In this document: piece by piece, positions 13,105-19,570 of the stretch
Layout: every line of letters starts with the position of its first letter
Numbering within the stretch: position 1 is the first letter of the stretch
NCBI GenBank assembly: GCA_017958705.1
Contig: JAGDCE010000169.1
Location: 1 to 19,570, forward strand
From: Clostridia bacterium
GTDB lineage: Bacteria; Bacillota; Clostridia; Oscillospirales; CAG-272
Reading direction: 5' to 3'
DNA length: 19,570 bases
Translations under genes and position numbers: made by a program
Notes under the pieces: generated by a model
What the model was told of the DNA's origin: nothing
Databases searched by the model: none
What the model saw: only the letters and a program-made list of their open reading frames with translations

Positions 13105-16100
13105 TTATTCACCGTACGTAGCGGAATACCATTCATTATAGATATATACGATACCGTTTTCGTTTTCGGCCTGTTCTTCGCCGATATTCATGAACTGCTG
13201 ATAATCGGGGTTGTTCTTTTCAAGATCGGTGACGATGCTCTTGAAGTACTCTTCGTAAAGCGACTGGGCGATCGCGTCGTAGCATTCGGTCGTGGTGCGG
13301 GTGAAGTTGTTGAGTTCGCTCGTCGCCTTTTTGACCGTCTGGTTGTATTCGCTCGCCTCGGCGTTCTTTTCCGTTATCGTCTTGAAGATCTCAGCGTCGG
13401 ACGCATCGTCGTAAGCCTTCTGCTTCGCGGCCTGATCTGCAAGCGCGGCGTCGTACGCGGCTTTTTCCGCCTTGCCGTTGTCAAACGTCTTTTCGTAGTC
13501 GGCTTTGAGGCCCGCAAGCTCTTCATTGAGCTTGTTCAGGTTCTCTTTGAGCGTCTCAAGCTCGCCCGTGAGCTTCTCGAGTTTGGAATCGTCTTTCCTT
13601 TCGGCGATCTCCTTCTCCTTGGCCGCCACTTTGTCTTCCGCGGTGGCTACTTCGGCTTCTTTATCCTCGACGTACGACAGCGCCACGGCGCTTACCTTTC
13701 TGTATTCGGCGTAAGCTTCAAGCGTTTCCTCGACTTTTTCCTTCGCGGCTTCAAGATCGAGGCCCGCCTGTTTGATCGCCTCGTTGTACGGCTTCGATTC
13801 AACGTTGAGGTCGGAGATCTCTTTGTTTATCGCGTTGAGTTTTTCGGTGTATTCGTTTACAGTCGCTTCGAGGGCGGCGTATCTGCTGTCAAGCTCGGAC
13901 TGTTCGGGAACGATGAGCGCGTCGATCGCTTTCTGCGCGTCGTCGGCCTGCTTCTGGAAGCTTTCGCTGTTGCTCTTTCTCGCGTTGTACGCGGTGGAAA
14001 GCGCTATTTCAGTCTCGTTGCCTTCATCGTCGAGCAGTTTTATCGCTTTATACTCCGCCTGCAGGTCCGTCAGAGCCTTGTTCTTGGCGTCGTATTCCGC
14101 CTGAGCCTTATCGAGCTCTTTTCTCAGCTCGTAGGAGTAGCCTCTCTGGGCTCTGATCTCGAGCTCGTTATCGTCGATCTGTTTCTGCCAGCCGTCGATC
14201 TTTTCCTGGTCGGGCGCGAGGTTGGGTTCGGATTCAGTCGGTTTGACCTTCTTCTCGTTATCGATCAGCTTCTTGAGCGACGTGATCTGGTCGTTCAACT
14301 GTTTGATCTCTTTGTCGTACGGAGCGACAGCCGCCTTCGCGGCGGACAACGCCTCGGTGTAAGGAACGAGTTCGTTTTCGGCGTCGGCGATCCTGGCGAG
14401 ATACTCTTCCGCCTTATCCTTTACGGCGTTGAGATCGTTCAGGTATTTCTCGACGTCCTTCATGTAATCATCTTTGGTCTTCTGGAGTTTGTCGATCTTG
14501 GCAAGTCTCTCGTCCTCTACCTTGAACGCTTTGATCTGTTCAAGCAGGGAGTTGGAGAGCTCTTTCATTTTTTCTATAAGCTCCGCGTTCTTTTCTTTCT
14601 CGAACAGGAAGCCGAGGTACGGGGACACGATGGCGTTCTTGTTGGCGCTCTTCGCCTTCTCCCATACGTCGAGGTCCATATCCTCCTCGGGATACGCGAT
14701 GAACGTGTTGCCCGTAGCAAAGATGTTCATCATGTATTCGCGGTTGAGACGTTCGACCTTGTTCGTGTCGGGATCGATCCTGTAGTTATACCCGTAAACG
14801 CCGTACTGAAGGAGGTTGCGTATCTCGGCGTTGGTGGAGATCATAGTGATGATCTCCATGCATCTCTTCGGGTCTCTCGTGTATTTACTGATGCCGAACA
14901 TGTACTCGCCGATCGTATCGGTCGTTGCCATGCCCTTGCTCAGGAGTTTGACGATATATTTGCTCTCGTCGTACTGCTCTGCTATCTCTTCTTCGGATGC
15001 GGTGACGACTGCCGCGCCCCATCTGGCGTTCTCATCGACCGTTTCGGGTATGTATCCGTTGCGCTTGAACGCTTCCATGTAAATGAAGTGGTCGGTGAAC
15101 TGATATGCGGAAAGGAGGTTTTTCGGTACGGCCTTGAAGCCGGTGACCGCGGTATTTGAAACGTAGGTGCCGAATATCGACTCGCCTTCGAACAGCGAGA
15201 CGATGCCGGGAGCGGACGGAGCGGATTTGAACGGAACTACGTCCGGTTCATTCTGCTTGATCTGGTCGAGATACGAAGTGAACTTCGCGCTCGTCAGAAG
15301 TCTTATATCGTCCTCTTTGAAGTTGTATTTCTTCATCAGCGCGCGGTCGAGAACGAGGTACGTGGAATCGCCCGCCATACGCTTGTTCGTCGGGATGGCG
15401 TACTGAGAGTTGCCGACCTTGCCGGCAAGAAGTACGGTCTCGTTGACGTACTGCTTTATAGCCTTCGCGGAAAGCGAAAGATCTTCGTCCATGGAGACGA
15501 GGAACGACTCGTCGTCGGAAGCGTACGGCTCCTCGGTGACGTATTTGTTCAGGTTTTCGGTGCCGCAGATAAGGAAGATATCAAGCTGGGTGTCCGAGGC
15601 CTCCGGATACTTTTCAACGTCTTCGTTGAATATGTTCTTCTCGGTCTCGTAGGTCTCTTCTTCCTCCTCGTCGTCATCACCCTCGGTCTCAGTCGACCAT
15701 ATGATCAGTTTCTTGGTCGTGACTTCGGCTTTGTCGGCGGCTATGAGCTTATCTATCGCCGCGCGCCTTCTCGACTCTTTGGCTGCCGCCGCGGATTCGG
15801 AGGCGGCGTCGGCTTTCGCTTTTTCCTCGAGGGCTATGTCGGCGACGAGATTGTCGATGACCTCGTCGTATTTATCCTCGGTGTAGAAGCGAAGCTTGAT
15901 CTGTGTCGACAGACGCTTCTTCGTGATATCGTTTATCGCTTTTTCGACTCTCTGTATCGCATCAGGCGTCGTCTCCTGATCGGTGATGCAGTAGAGCGTG
16001 ATCGTTAGGGCGCGTCTTACTTCTTCCTGTTCGATCTCCTCGTTGTTGTTGCAGCTCGTGAGCACAACGCTGCAGATCATGAGGAATATCAGTATCAGCG

Positions 16101-16119
16101 CCGCGATTCTCTTTTTCAT
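13105..16119 (-). CDS. Solute-binding-protein-like lipoprotein interrupted by a long coiled coil
   Basis: 1004 residues. Seen: signal peptide with lipobox LTSC (20-23), so Cys23 should be lipidated and the protein outside the membrane. Residues 36-535 resemble a family of clostridial sugar-ABC binding proteins (RRALTITLYCITDQETTPDA, QLDIFLICGTENLNKYV, YAIPTNKRM, GEYMFGISKYTRDPKRCMEI, IVSPYLGFLFE). An Ala/Lys/Glu-rich charged insertion occupies about 95-165. From about 535 to 935 there is heptad-like, Glu/Lys/Ala-rich coiled coil with few breaks. The last 60 residues (YEEYFKSIVTDLEKNNPDYQ, IVYIYNEWYSATYGE) look like the normal end of a binding protein, so the coil seems inserted, not appended. 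GGGAGG is 12 bases before the ATG. No permease gene is adjacent. Transport or a structural surface role are both possible. Confidence 0.8.
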   Translation of the reverse strand: MKKRIAALILIFLMICSVVLTSCNNNEEIEQEEVRRALTITLYCITDQETTPDAIQRVEKAINDITKKRLSTQIKLRFYTEDKYDEVIDNLVADIALEEKAKADAASESAAAAKESRRRAAIDKLIAADKAEVTTKKLIIWSTETEGDDDEEEEETYETEKNIFNEDVEKYPEASDTQLDIFLICGTENLNKYVTEEPYASDDESFLVSMDEDLSLSAKAIKQYVNETVLLAGKVGNSQYAIPTNKRMAGDSTYLVLDRALMKKYNFKEDDIRLLTSAKFTSYLDQIKQNEPDVVPFKSAPSAPGIVSLFEGESIFGTYVSNTAVTGFKAVPKNLLSAYQFTDHFIYMEAFKRNGYIPETVDENARWGAAVVTASEEEIAEQYDESKYIVKLLSKGMATTDTIGEYMFGISKYTRDPKRCMEIITMISTNAEIRNLLQYGVYGYNYRIDPDTNKVERLNREYMMNIFATGNTFIAYPEEDMDLDVWEKAKSANKNAIVSPYLGFLFEKEKNAELIEKMKELSNSLLEQIKAFKVEDERLAKIDKLQKTKDDYMKDVEKYLNDLNAVKDKAEEYLARIADAENELVPYTEALSAAKAAVAPYDKEIKQLNDQITSLKKLIDNEKKVKPTESEPNLAPDQEKIDGWQKQIDDNELEIRAQRGYSYELRKELDKAQAEYDAKNKALTDLQAEYKAIKLLDDEGNETEIALSTAYNARKSNSESFQKQADDAQKAIDALIVPEQSELDSRYAALEATVNEYTEKLNAINKEISDLNVESKPYNEAIKQAGLDLEAAKEKVEETLEAYAEYRKVSAVALSYVEDKEAEVATAEDKVAAKEKEIAERKDDSKLEKLTGELETLKENLNKLNEELAGLKADYEKTFDNGKAEKAAYDAALADQAAKQKAYDDASDAEIFKTITEKNAEASEYNQTVKKATSELNNFTRTTTECYDAIAQSLYEEYFKSIVTDLEKNNPDYQQFMNIGEEQAENENGIVYIYNEWYSATYGE

Positions 16120-16181
16120 TTGGCTAATAAACCTCCCTGAAATGGCTAACTCGATAGAGTGTGGTCATAGAATTATATTAT

Positions 16182-16210
16182 ATTTTACAATGAAAAGCGC
16201 GTAATGTCAA
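16182..16210 (-). promoter_or_regulatory. Promoter of the coiled-coil lipoprotein gene
   Basis: TTGACA (16205-16210), a 17-base spacer and TAAAAT (16182-16187). The predicted leader is about 56 bases and includes the GGGAGG site. Confidence 0.85.
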
Positions 16211-16237
16211 GTATTAAAATATAAATTTAAGTTTAAC

Positions 16238-16275
16238 GCACAATAATATCAGATTTGTTGTATATTTTATTGTGC
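16238..16275. repeat. Spaced inverted repeat GCACAATAA...TTATTGTGC
   Basis: Nine-base perfect arms (16238-16246 and 16267-16275) separated by 20 bases, lying 28-65 bases upstream of the lipoprotein gene's -35. The arm spacing (29 bases between arm starts) is close to three helical turns, which fits two regulator half-sites better than an RNA hairpin. The arms contain TTGTGC, also found in the dyad at 574-590. Confidence 0.5.
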
Positions 16276-16355
16276 AATCTGAAATAAAACACGTTTGAAT
16301 TTTCGTTTGATGTCACAACAAATTCTACCGTTTATCCAAAACGGCAATTCAAAAA

Positions 16356-16366
16356 TTGTGCAACAT
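16356..16366 (+). repeat. Copy of motif TTGTGCAACAT
   Basis: Eleven bases identical to the reverse complement of 580-590 in the ABC ATPase upstream dyad. Here the second arm is degenerate. It lies eight bases after the rpoD stop codon and about 145 bases upstream of the lipoprotein promoter. Confidence 0.45.
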
Positions 16367-16373
16367 CACGGTA

Positions 16374-17471
16374 TCATTCAAGGAAATCCTTGAGGCGCTT
16401 GGAACGGCTGGGATGACGTATCTTTCTCAGCGCTTTCGCTTCGATCTGTCTGATACGCTCACGGGTGATGTTGAACTGTTTTCCGACTTCTTCGAGCGTG
16501 CGGGTCTGTCCGTCCTCGAGGCCGAAGCGGAGTTTCAGCACCTGGGCTTCGCGGGGCGTCAGAGTGTTCAACACGTCGTTCAGCTGCTCGCGCAGAAGCG
16601 TCTGGGACGCCGCGTCCTGCGGCGCGGGAGAGTCGTTGTCAGGGATGAAGTCGCCGAGATGCGTATCCTCTTCCTCGCCTATCGGGGTCTCCAGAGATAC
16701 GGGATCCTGTGCTATCTTCATGATATCGCGGACCTTCTCAACGCTCATGTTGAGCTCGGATGCTATCTCCTCGGCGGTGGGCTCGCGGCCGTTGTCCTGG
16801 ATGAGCTGGCGCTGGATCTTCGAAACCTTATGTATGGTCTCGACCATATGGACGGGGATCCTTATCGTCCTCGCCTGATCGGCGATGGCGCGCGTGATCG
16901 CCTGTCTGATCCACCACGTGGCGTACGTCGAGAATTTGTAGCCCTTCGTGTAGTCGAACTTGTCCACGGCCTTCATAAGTCCGAGGTTGCCCTCCTGGAT
17001 CAGGTCGAGGAAGAACATGCCGCGGGACACGTATCTTTTGGCGATGCTGACGACGAGACGGAGGTTCGCGTTGACTAGCTCCTTCTTCGCGTTTCGGTCG
17101 CCGTACGACATACGCTCCGCGAGCTCGAGCTCGCGTTCCTGGTCGAGCAGGTTGTATTTGCCGATGTCGCGCAGATAGACTCTGACGGGGTCGTCGATGT
17201 TCAGGCCTTCCTGCGTGAGCATCTTCTCCATTTCCTCGGCGCTCTCGTATTTCTCGATCTCGCGTTCGAGACCTTCGATATCCGCGGAGTCGTCGAGAAA
17301 GCCCACGACCTCGATGCCCTCGGCCTGGAGCTTTTCATAGAATTTCTCTATCTGCTCAAGGCTCATATCGAGCTCGTCGAGCGCTTCCATTATGTCGTTG
17401 TTTGAAAGCGTTCCCTTGGCTTTGCCCGCTTCGATAAGCGATTTGATCACTGTTTTCTTATCGTTTTCCAT
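16374..17471 (-). CDS. rpoD: RNA polymerase primary sigma factor (SigA/RpoD)
   Basis: Principal sigma factor that directs RNA polymerase to TTGACA/TATAAT promoters. 365 residues, typical for Firmicutes SigA. Seen: a short region 1.1-like N-terminus; region 1.2 DDPVRVYLRDIGKYNLL (93-109); region 2 with NANLRLVVSIAKRYVSRG and LDLIQEGNLGLMKAVDKFDY, and the -10-recognising KGYKFSTYATWWIRQAITRA (176-195); region 3 (about 203-280); and region 4.2 helix-turn-helix TLEEVGKQFNITRERIRQIE (325-344), ending in the signature RHPSRSKRLKDFLE. AAAGGATG precedes the ATG. It starts six bases after the dnaG stop, the classic dnaG-rpoD operon. No convincing terminator follows; only a weak six-base-pair hairpin at 16328-16344 is seen. 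Confidence 0.97.
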   Translation of the reverse strand: MENDKKTVIKSLIEAGKAKGTLSNNDIMEALDELDMSLEQIEKFYEKLQAEGIEVVGFLDDSADIEGLEREIEKYESAEEMEKMLTQEGLNIDDPVRVYLRDIGKYNLLDQERELELAERMSYGDRNAKKELVNANLRLVVSIAKRYVSRGMFFLDLIQEGNLGLMKAVDKFDYTKGYKFSTYATWWIRQAITRAIADQARTIRIPVHMVETIHKVSKIQRQLIQDNGREPTAEEIASELNMSVEKVRDIMKIAQDPVSLETPIGEEEDTHLGDFIPDNDSPAPQDAASQTLLREQLNDVLNTLTPREAQVLKLRFGLEDGQTRTLEEVGKQFNITRERIRQIEAKALRKIRHPSRSKRLKDFLE

Positions 17472-17477
17472 TTATTC

Positions 17478-19238
17478 TCATCCTTTCGGTTGATCTGACT
17501 TTTTCTTTTTTTCTATTAAAGCTCTTATGTCGCCGAACGAATCCGCCCCGGACGTCCCCGTTCCGGCACAGCCGCGCAGCGCATCCGCGTTCATACGGAA
17601 GACCTCGAATCCGTTGTCGGACAGATCTTCGCGCAGGATGCGCATGTGCATGATCCTGCCGATCTCGTCGGCGCTGAATCTGTCCGAGATGAACGATATG
17701 TCGAATCTGCCTTCAGCTCCGACGCATTCGGAGAGCGCGGCGTAAACTCTTTTGTTGAACTCCGTACGGAAATCTTCAACTGTAAGAACGCCGGCTTTCT
17801 CCGCTTTTGCGATGAACTCGGGATTTATCTGCGCTATGCCGATCAGCGCCTCCTCGGCATACGCGGCTTTCGGCATACGGAGCTTGTCCCGGTTGACCGT
17901 GTCTCCGTATCCCGCGCTCTGACGGATCAACGCGCGCTCCTGCTCGCGCTGCTCGCCCTTCTGCGCTTTTTTCCGCTTCGTCTCGACAAGTGATTTCAGG
18001 CTTTCCGGCGATACTTCGAGTTTTTTAGCGTATTTTTCGGTATATATCTCACGTTCCACCGGCGACGGCGAGGCGGAGATTATCTCGGCGAGCTTGTCCG
18101 CCGCAGCGACGCGGCCGTCCGCCGATGTGATGTCGAAGCCTTCGAGCGCCTTTCCGATCCTGTAATCCATCTGACCGATGCTCTGACCGATCAGCAGCTC
18201 GAATCTGTCTTTTCCGTATTTCTGTATGAACTCGTCCGGGTCGAAGCCGTCGGGCAGCGCTATGACCTTCGTCTCGATGCCGGCGTCGTTCAGGATCTTG
18301 ATAGCCGGTATCGCTTTACTGCGGCCCGCCTCGTCTCCGTCGTAGCACAGAAGGACTTTGCTCCTGAACCTGCGGATCAGCTGCGCCTGCTCCTCGGTGA
18401 AAGACGTTCCGAGCGAGGCTATCGCCGAATCGAATCCCGACAGATGAAGCGCGATCACGTCTGTCTGACCTTCGCAGAGGATGAAGTAATCGCTTTTGGA
18501 GTTCTTCGCGAGGTTTAGCGCGAAGAGGTTGCGGCGCTTGTTGAACGCCGCCGTATCGTTCGTGTTGATGTATTTCCTACCATCCGCGGGCTTTTTCTCC
18601 ATGGATCTCGCGCTGAAGCCGACGACGTTGCCGGAAGCGTCGATCACTGGGAAAATGATCCTGTTTTCAAAAATATCGTAATTGCCGCTGTTGCAGAGGA
18701 AAGCGTCTTGCAATTCCTTCGGTTTGAAGCCGAGATCCGTCATATAATTGAACAGCTTTTTGCCGGGCGGACAGAAACCGAGTCCGAAGCGGTTGACAGC
18801 CGCCTCGAGCCGTCTGCTCTTTATGTAGCCCGACGCCTCGGGATAATTGCCGGACACGAGCTGGGAATGAAAGAACCGCGCGGCCTCCCTGTTCGCGTCG
18901 AGCGTGCGTTTGCGCTTGTCCGACGCCTCCCTGTTATAGCCGTCGTTCGGGATGGTGAGGTTGGCGCGCCGCGCCAGAAGCTCGACCGCCGACGGATAAT
19001 CGGTATTCTCCGCCTTCATCACGAAAGTGATGACGTCGCCGCCGGCGCCGCATCCGTAGCAGTAGAAGTGTTCGTCGTTTCCCGTGTATACGGAGAAAGA
19101 CGGCGTTTTCTCGTTATGGAACGGACAGCAGGCTTTGTACAGATTCCCGGCGCGTTTGAGCGGGACGTACGAGTTTATGACGTCTACTATGCCGTTTCTT
19201 TTTTTCAGTTCTTCCAGAAATTCGGCCGGAAATGCCAT
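17478..19238 (-). CDS. dnaG: DNA primase
   Basis: Makes RNA primers for the replication fork together with the DnaB-type helicase. 586 residues, normal length. Seen: a CHC2 zinc-binding domain with Cys38, His41, Cys60 and Cys63 (CCPFHNEKTPSFSVY and FYCYGCGAGGDVITF); a catalytic core with the RNA polymerase basic region NRIIFPVIDASGNVVGFSAR (192-211); a TOPRIM fold with Glu256 (ILCEGQTDVIALH) and Asp300/Asp302 (LLCYDGDEAGRSKA); and a C-terminal helicase-binding region (about 430-586) that is less conserved. Start chosen at 19238 because AAAGGGGG lies just upstream and MAFPAEFLEELKKRNGIVDV is the usual N-terminus. First gene of the dnaG-rpoD operon. Confidence 0.97.
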   Translation of the reverse strand: MAFPAEFLEELKKRNGIVDVINSYVPLKRAGNLYKACCPFHNEKTPSFSVYTGNDEHFYCYGCGAGGDVITFVMKAENTDYPSAVELLARRANLTIPNDGYNREASDKRKRTLDANREAARFFHSQLVSGNYPEASGYIKSRRLEAAVNRFGLGFCPPGKKLFNYMTDLGFKPKELQDAFLCNSGNYDIFENRIIFPVIDASGNVVGFSARSMEKKPADGRKYINTNDTAAFNKRRNLFALNLAKNSKSDYFILCEGQTDVIALHLSGFDSAIASLGTSFTEEQAQLIRRFRSKVLLCYDGDEAGRSKAIPAIKILNDAGIETKVIALPDGFDPDEFIQKYGKDRFELLIGQSIGQMDYRIGKALEGFDITSADGRVAAADKLAEIISASPSPVEREIYTEKYAKKLEVSPESLKSLVETKRKKAQKGEQREQERALIRQSAGYGDTVNRDKLRMPKAAYAEEALIGIAQINPEFIAKAEKAGVLTVEDFRTEFNKRVYAALSECVGAEGRFDISFISDRFSADEIGRIMHMRILREDLSDNGFEVFRMNADALRGCAGTGTSGADSFGDIRALIEKKKKSDQPKG

Positions 19239-19270
19239 AGCTCTGCCCCCTTTCGACCGAGATCATATAT

Positions 19271-19276
19271 AGTATA
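19271..19276 (-). promoter_or_regulatory. Possible -10 of the dnaG-rpoD promoter
   Basis: TATACT about 32 bases before the dnaG ATG, preceded by TG. The expected -35 position falls in an A-rich tract with no good TTGACA match, so the element is plausible but unproven. Confidence 0.4.
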
Positions 19277-19322
19277 CACCTTTTTTTTCGTTTTTACTTT
19301 TTTTTCGCCGGATTTTTTGCAA

Positions 19323-19362
19323 AAAATTTCCGCCGCGCCGGTTTTTGTTTCTCCGGTGCGGC
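19323..19362 (-). terminator. Terminator of the gene upstream of dnaG
   Basis: Ten-base-pair stem with one G-T pair (GCCGCGCCGG, 19332-19341, with CCGGTGCGGC, 19353-19362) and an 11-base loop. On the minus strand a T run follows four bases after the stem (19323-19328). It lies about 90 bases after the stop of the partial gene at the right edge. Confidence 0.65.
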
Positions 19363-19404
19363 GTGTCGATTTATTATCTTTGCCGACTATTTGCGGTACA
19401 CGTA

Positions 19405-19433
19405 TTGACTTATCGGAAAATATGTGATATATT
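19405..19433 (+). promoter_or_regulatory. Plus-strand promoter-like sequence without a gene
   Basis: TTGACT (19405-19410), a 17-base spacer and TATATT (19428-19433) with a TGA extension. A transcript would run antisense into the 3' end of the gene at 19455. The only plus-strand frame just after it (from 19435, 17 codons) has no ribosome site. It could drive an antisense RNA or be chance in A+T-rich DNA. Confidence 0.35.
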
Positions 19434-19454
19434 TATGAAAATATACGGCGGCCT

Positions 19455-19570
19455 TCAAAGAAGGTGCGGGAAATTCTTCACGGCGTAGCGCAAGATCGAC
19501 AGATCGCGGCTGAACATGAATTTCTTTCCGTATTCGTCTGTCGTATCAAGCGCGTCCTGAAGGATCTGCA
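19455..19570 (-). CDS. C-terminal end of an unrecognised protein (partial)
   Basis: Last 37 codons of a minus-strand gene that enters from the right edge, with stop TGA at 19455-19457. The end of the product reads FMFSRDLSILRYAVKNFPHLL. Codon use matches neighbouring genes, and a terminator-like hairpin lies downstream, which supports it as real. In Clostridia a dGTPase gene often precedes dnaG, but these residues do not let me make that assignment, so I leave it unnamed. Confidence 0.6.
   Translation of the reverse strand, partial: QILQDALDTTDEYGKKFMFSRDLSILRYAVKNFPHLL

Noticed and set aside
12154..15159. A 1001-codon plus-strand open frame spanning three minus-strand genes
   Set aside because: It is antisense to mscS and the lipoprotein, both clear from motifs. 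The open frame follows from their codon bias, its product is a Val/Arg/Leu/Phe-rich string without domains, and there is no ribosome site at its start.
16328..16344. CCGTTT/AAACGG hairpin as the rpoD terminator
   Set aside because: Only six base pairs and no T run on the minus strand. I note it as weak but do not call it.

Overview
The window reads as chromosomal DNA from a spore-forming, Gram-positive member of the Clostridia, probably an uncultured gut-type lineage. The grounds are a SpoVAC sporulation protein, a dnaG-rpoD operon encoding a SigA-type sigma factor, AGGAGG-type ribosome sites, and G+C-rich genes separated by very A+T-rich spacers. Most promoters are near-perfect TTGACA-N17-TATAAT. 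I see no rRNA, CRISPR array, transposase, integrase or phage gene, so most of the window is ordinary chromosome.

Layout. 1-480 (-): 5' part of an MsmX/UgpC-type sugar ABC ATPase. 654-2807 (-): Tex. 2903-3622 (-): RsuA/RluB-type pseudouridine synthase with an apparently leaderless promoter. 3706-4146 (+): spoVAC. 4210-7807 (+): a two-gene surface locus, a secreted and C-terminally membrane-anchored GH99/WbsX-like protein followed by a two-TM DUF3592 protein. 7823-8062: terminator, an array of four small hairpins, a second terminator and tRNA-Thr(GGT) (-). 8131-10718 (-): a metal-resistance operon (ArsR-type repressor, Zn/Cd P-type ATPase, Cys-rich DUF1284 protein) behind an operator-overlapped promoter. 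10841-11125 (-): HU. 11234-12136 (-): a membrane-anchored beta-repeat protein of unknown function, just downstream of mscS (12142-13032, -). 13105-16119 (-): a 1004-residue lipoprotein that looks like a sugar-binding protein split by a coiled coil of about 400 residues. 16374-19238 (-): rpoD and dnaG. 19455-19570 (-): C-terminal end of an unrecognised gene.

How the parts relate. The core genes (Tex, RsuA, HU, SigA, DnaG, tRNA) are housekeeping. The accessory content is mainly at the cell surface: the anchored GH99-like protein, the coiled-coil binding lipoprotein, the beta-repeat protein beside a mechanosensitive channel, and a shared-type sugar ABC ATPase. The metal operon is a self-contained efflux unit with a possible metal-binding partner. 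I found no clearly new multi-gene system. The best leads are the coiled-coil insertion in the binding lipoprotein, the GH99-like/DUF3592 pair, the hairpin array, the leaderless rsuA promoter, and a shared TTGTGCAACAT motif seen once near 580 and once near 16360.
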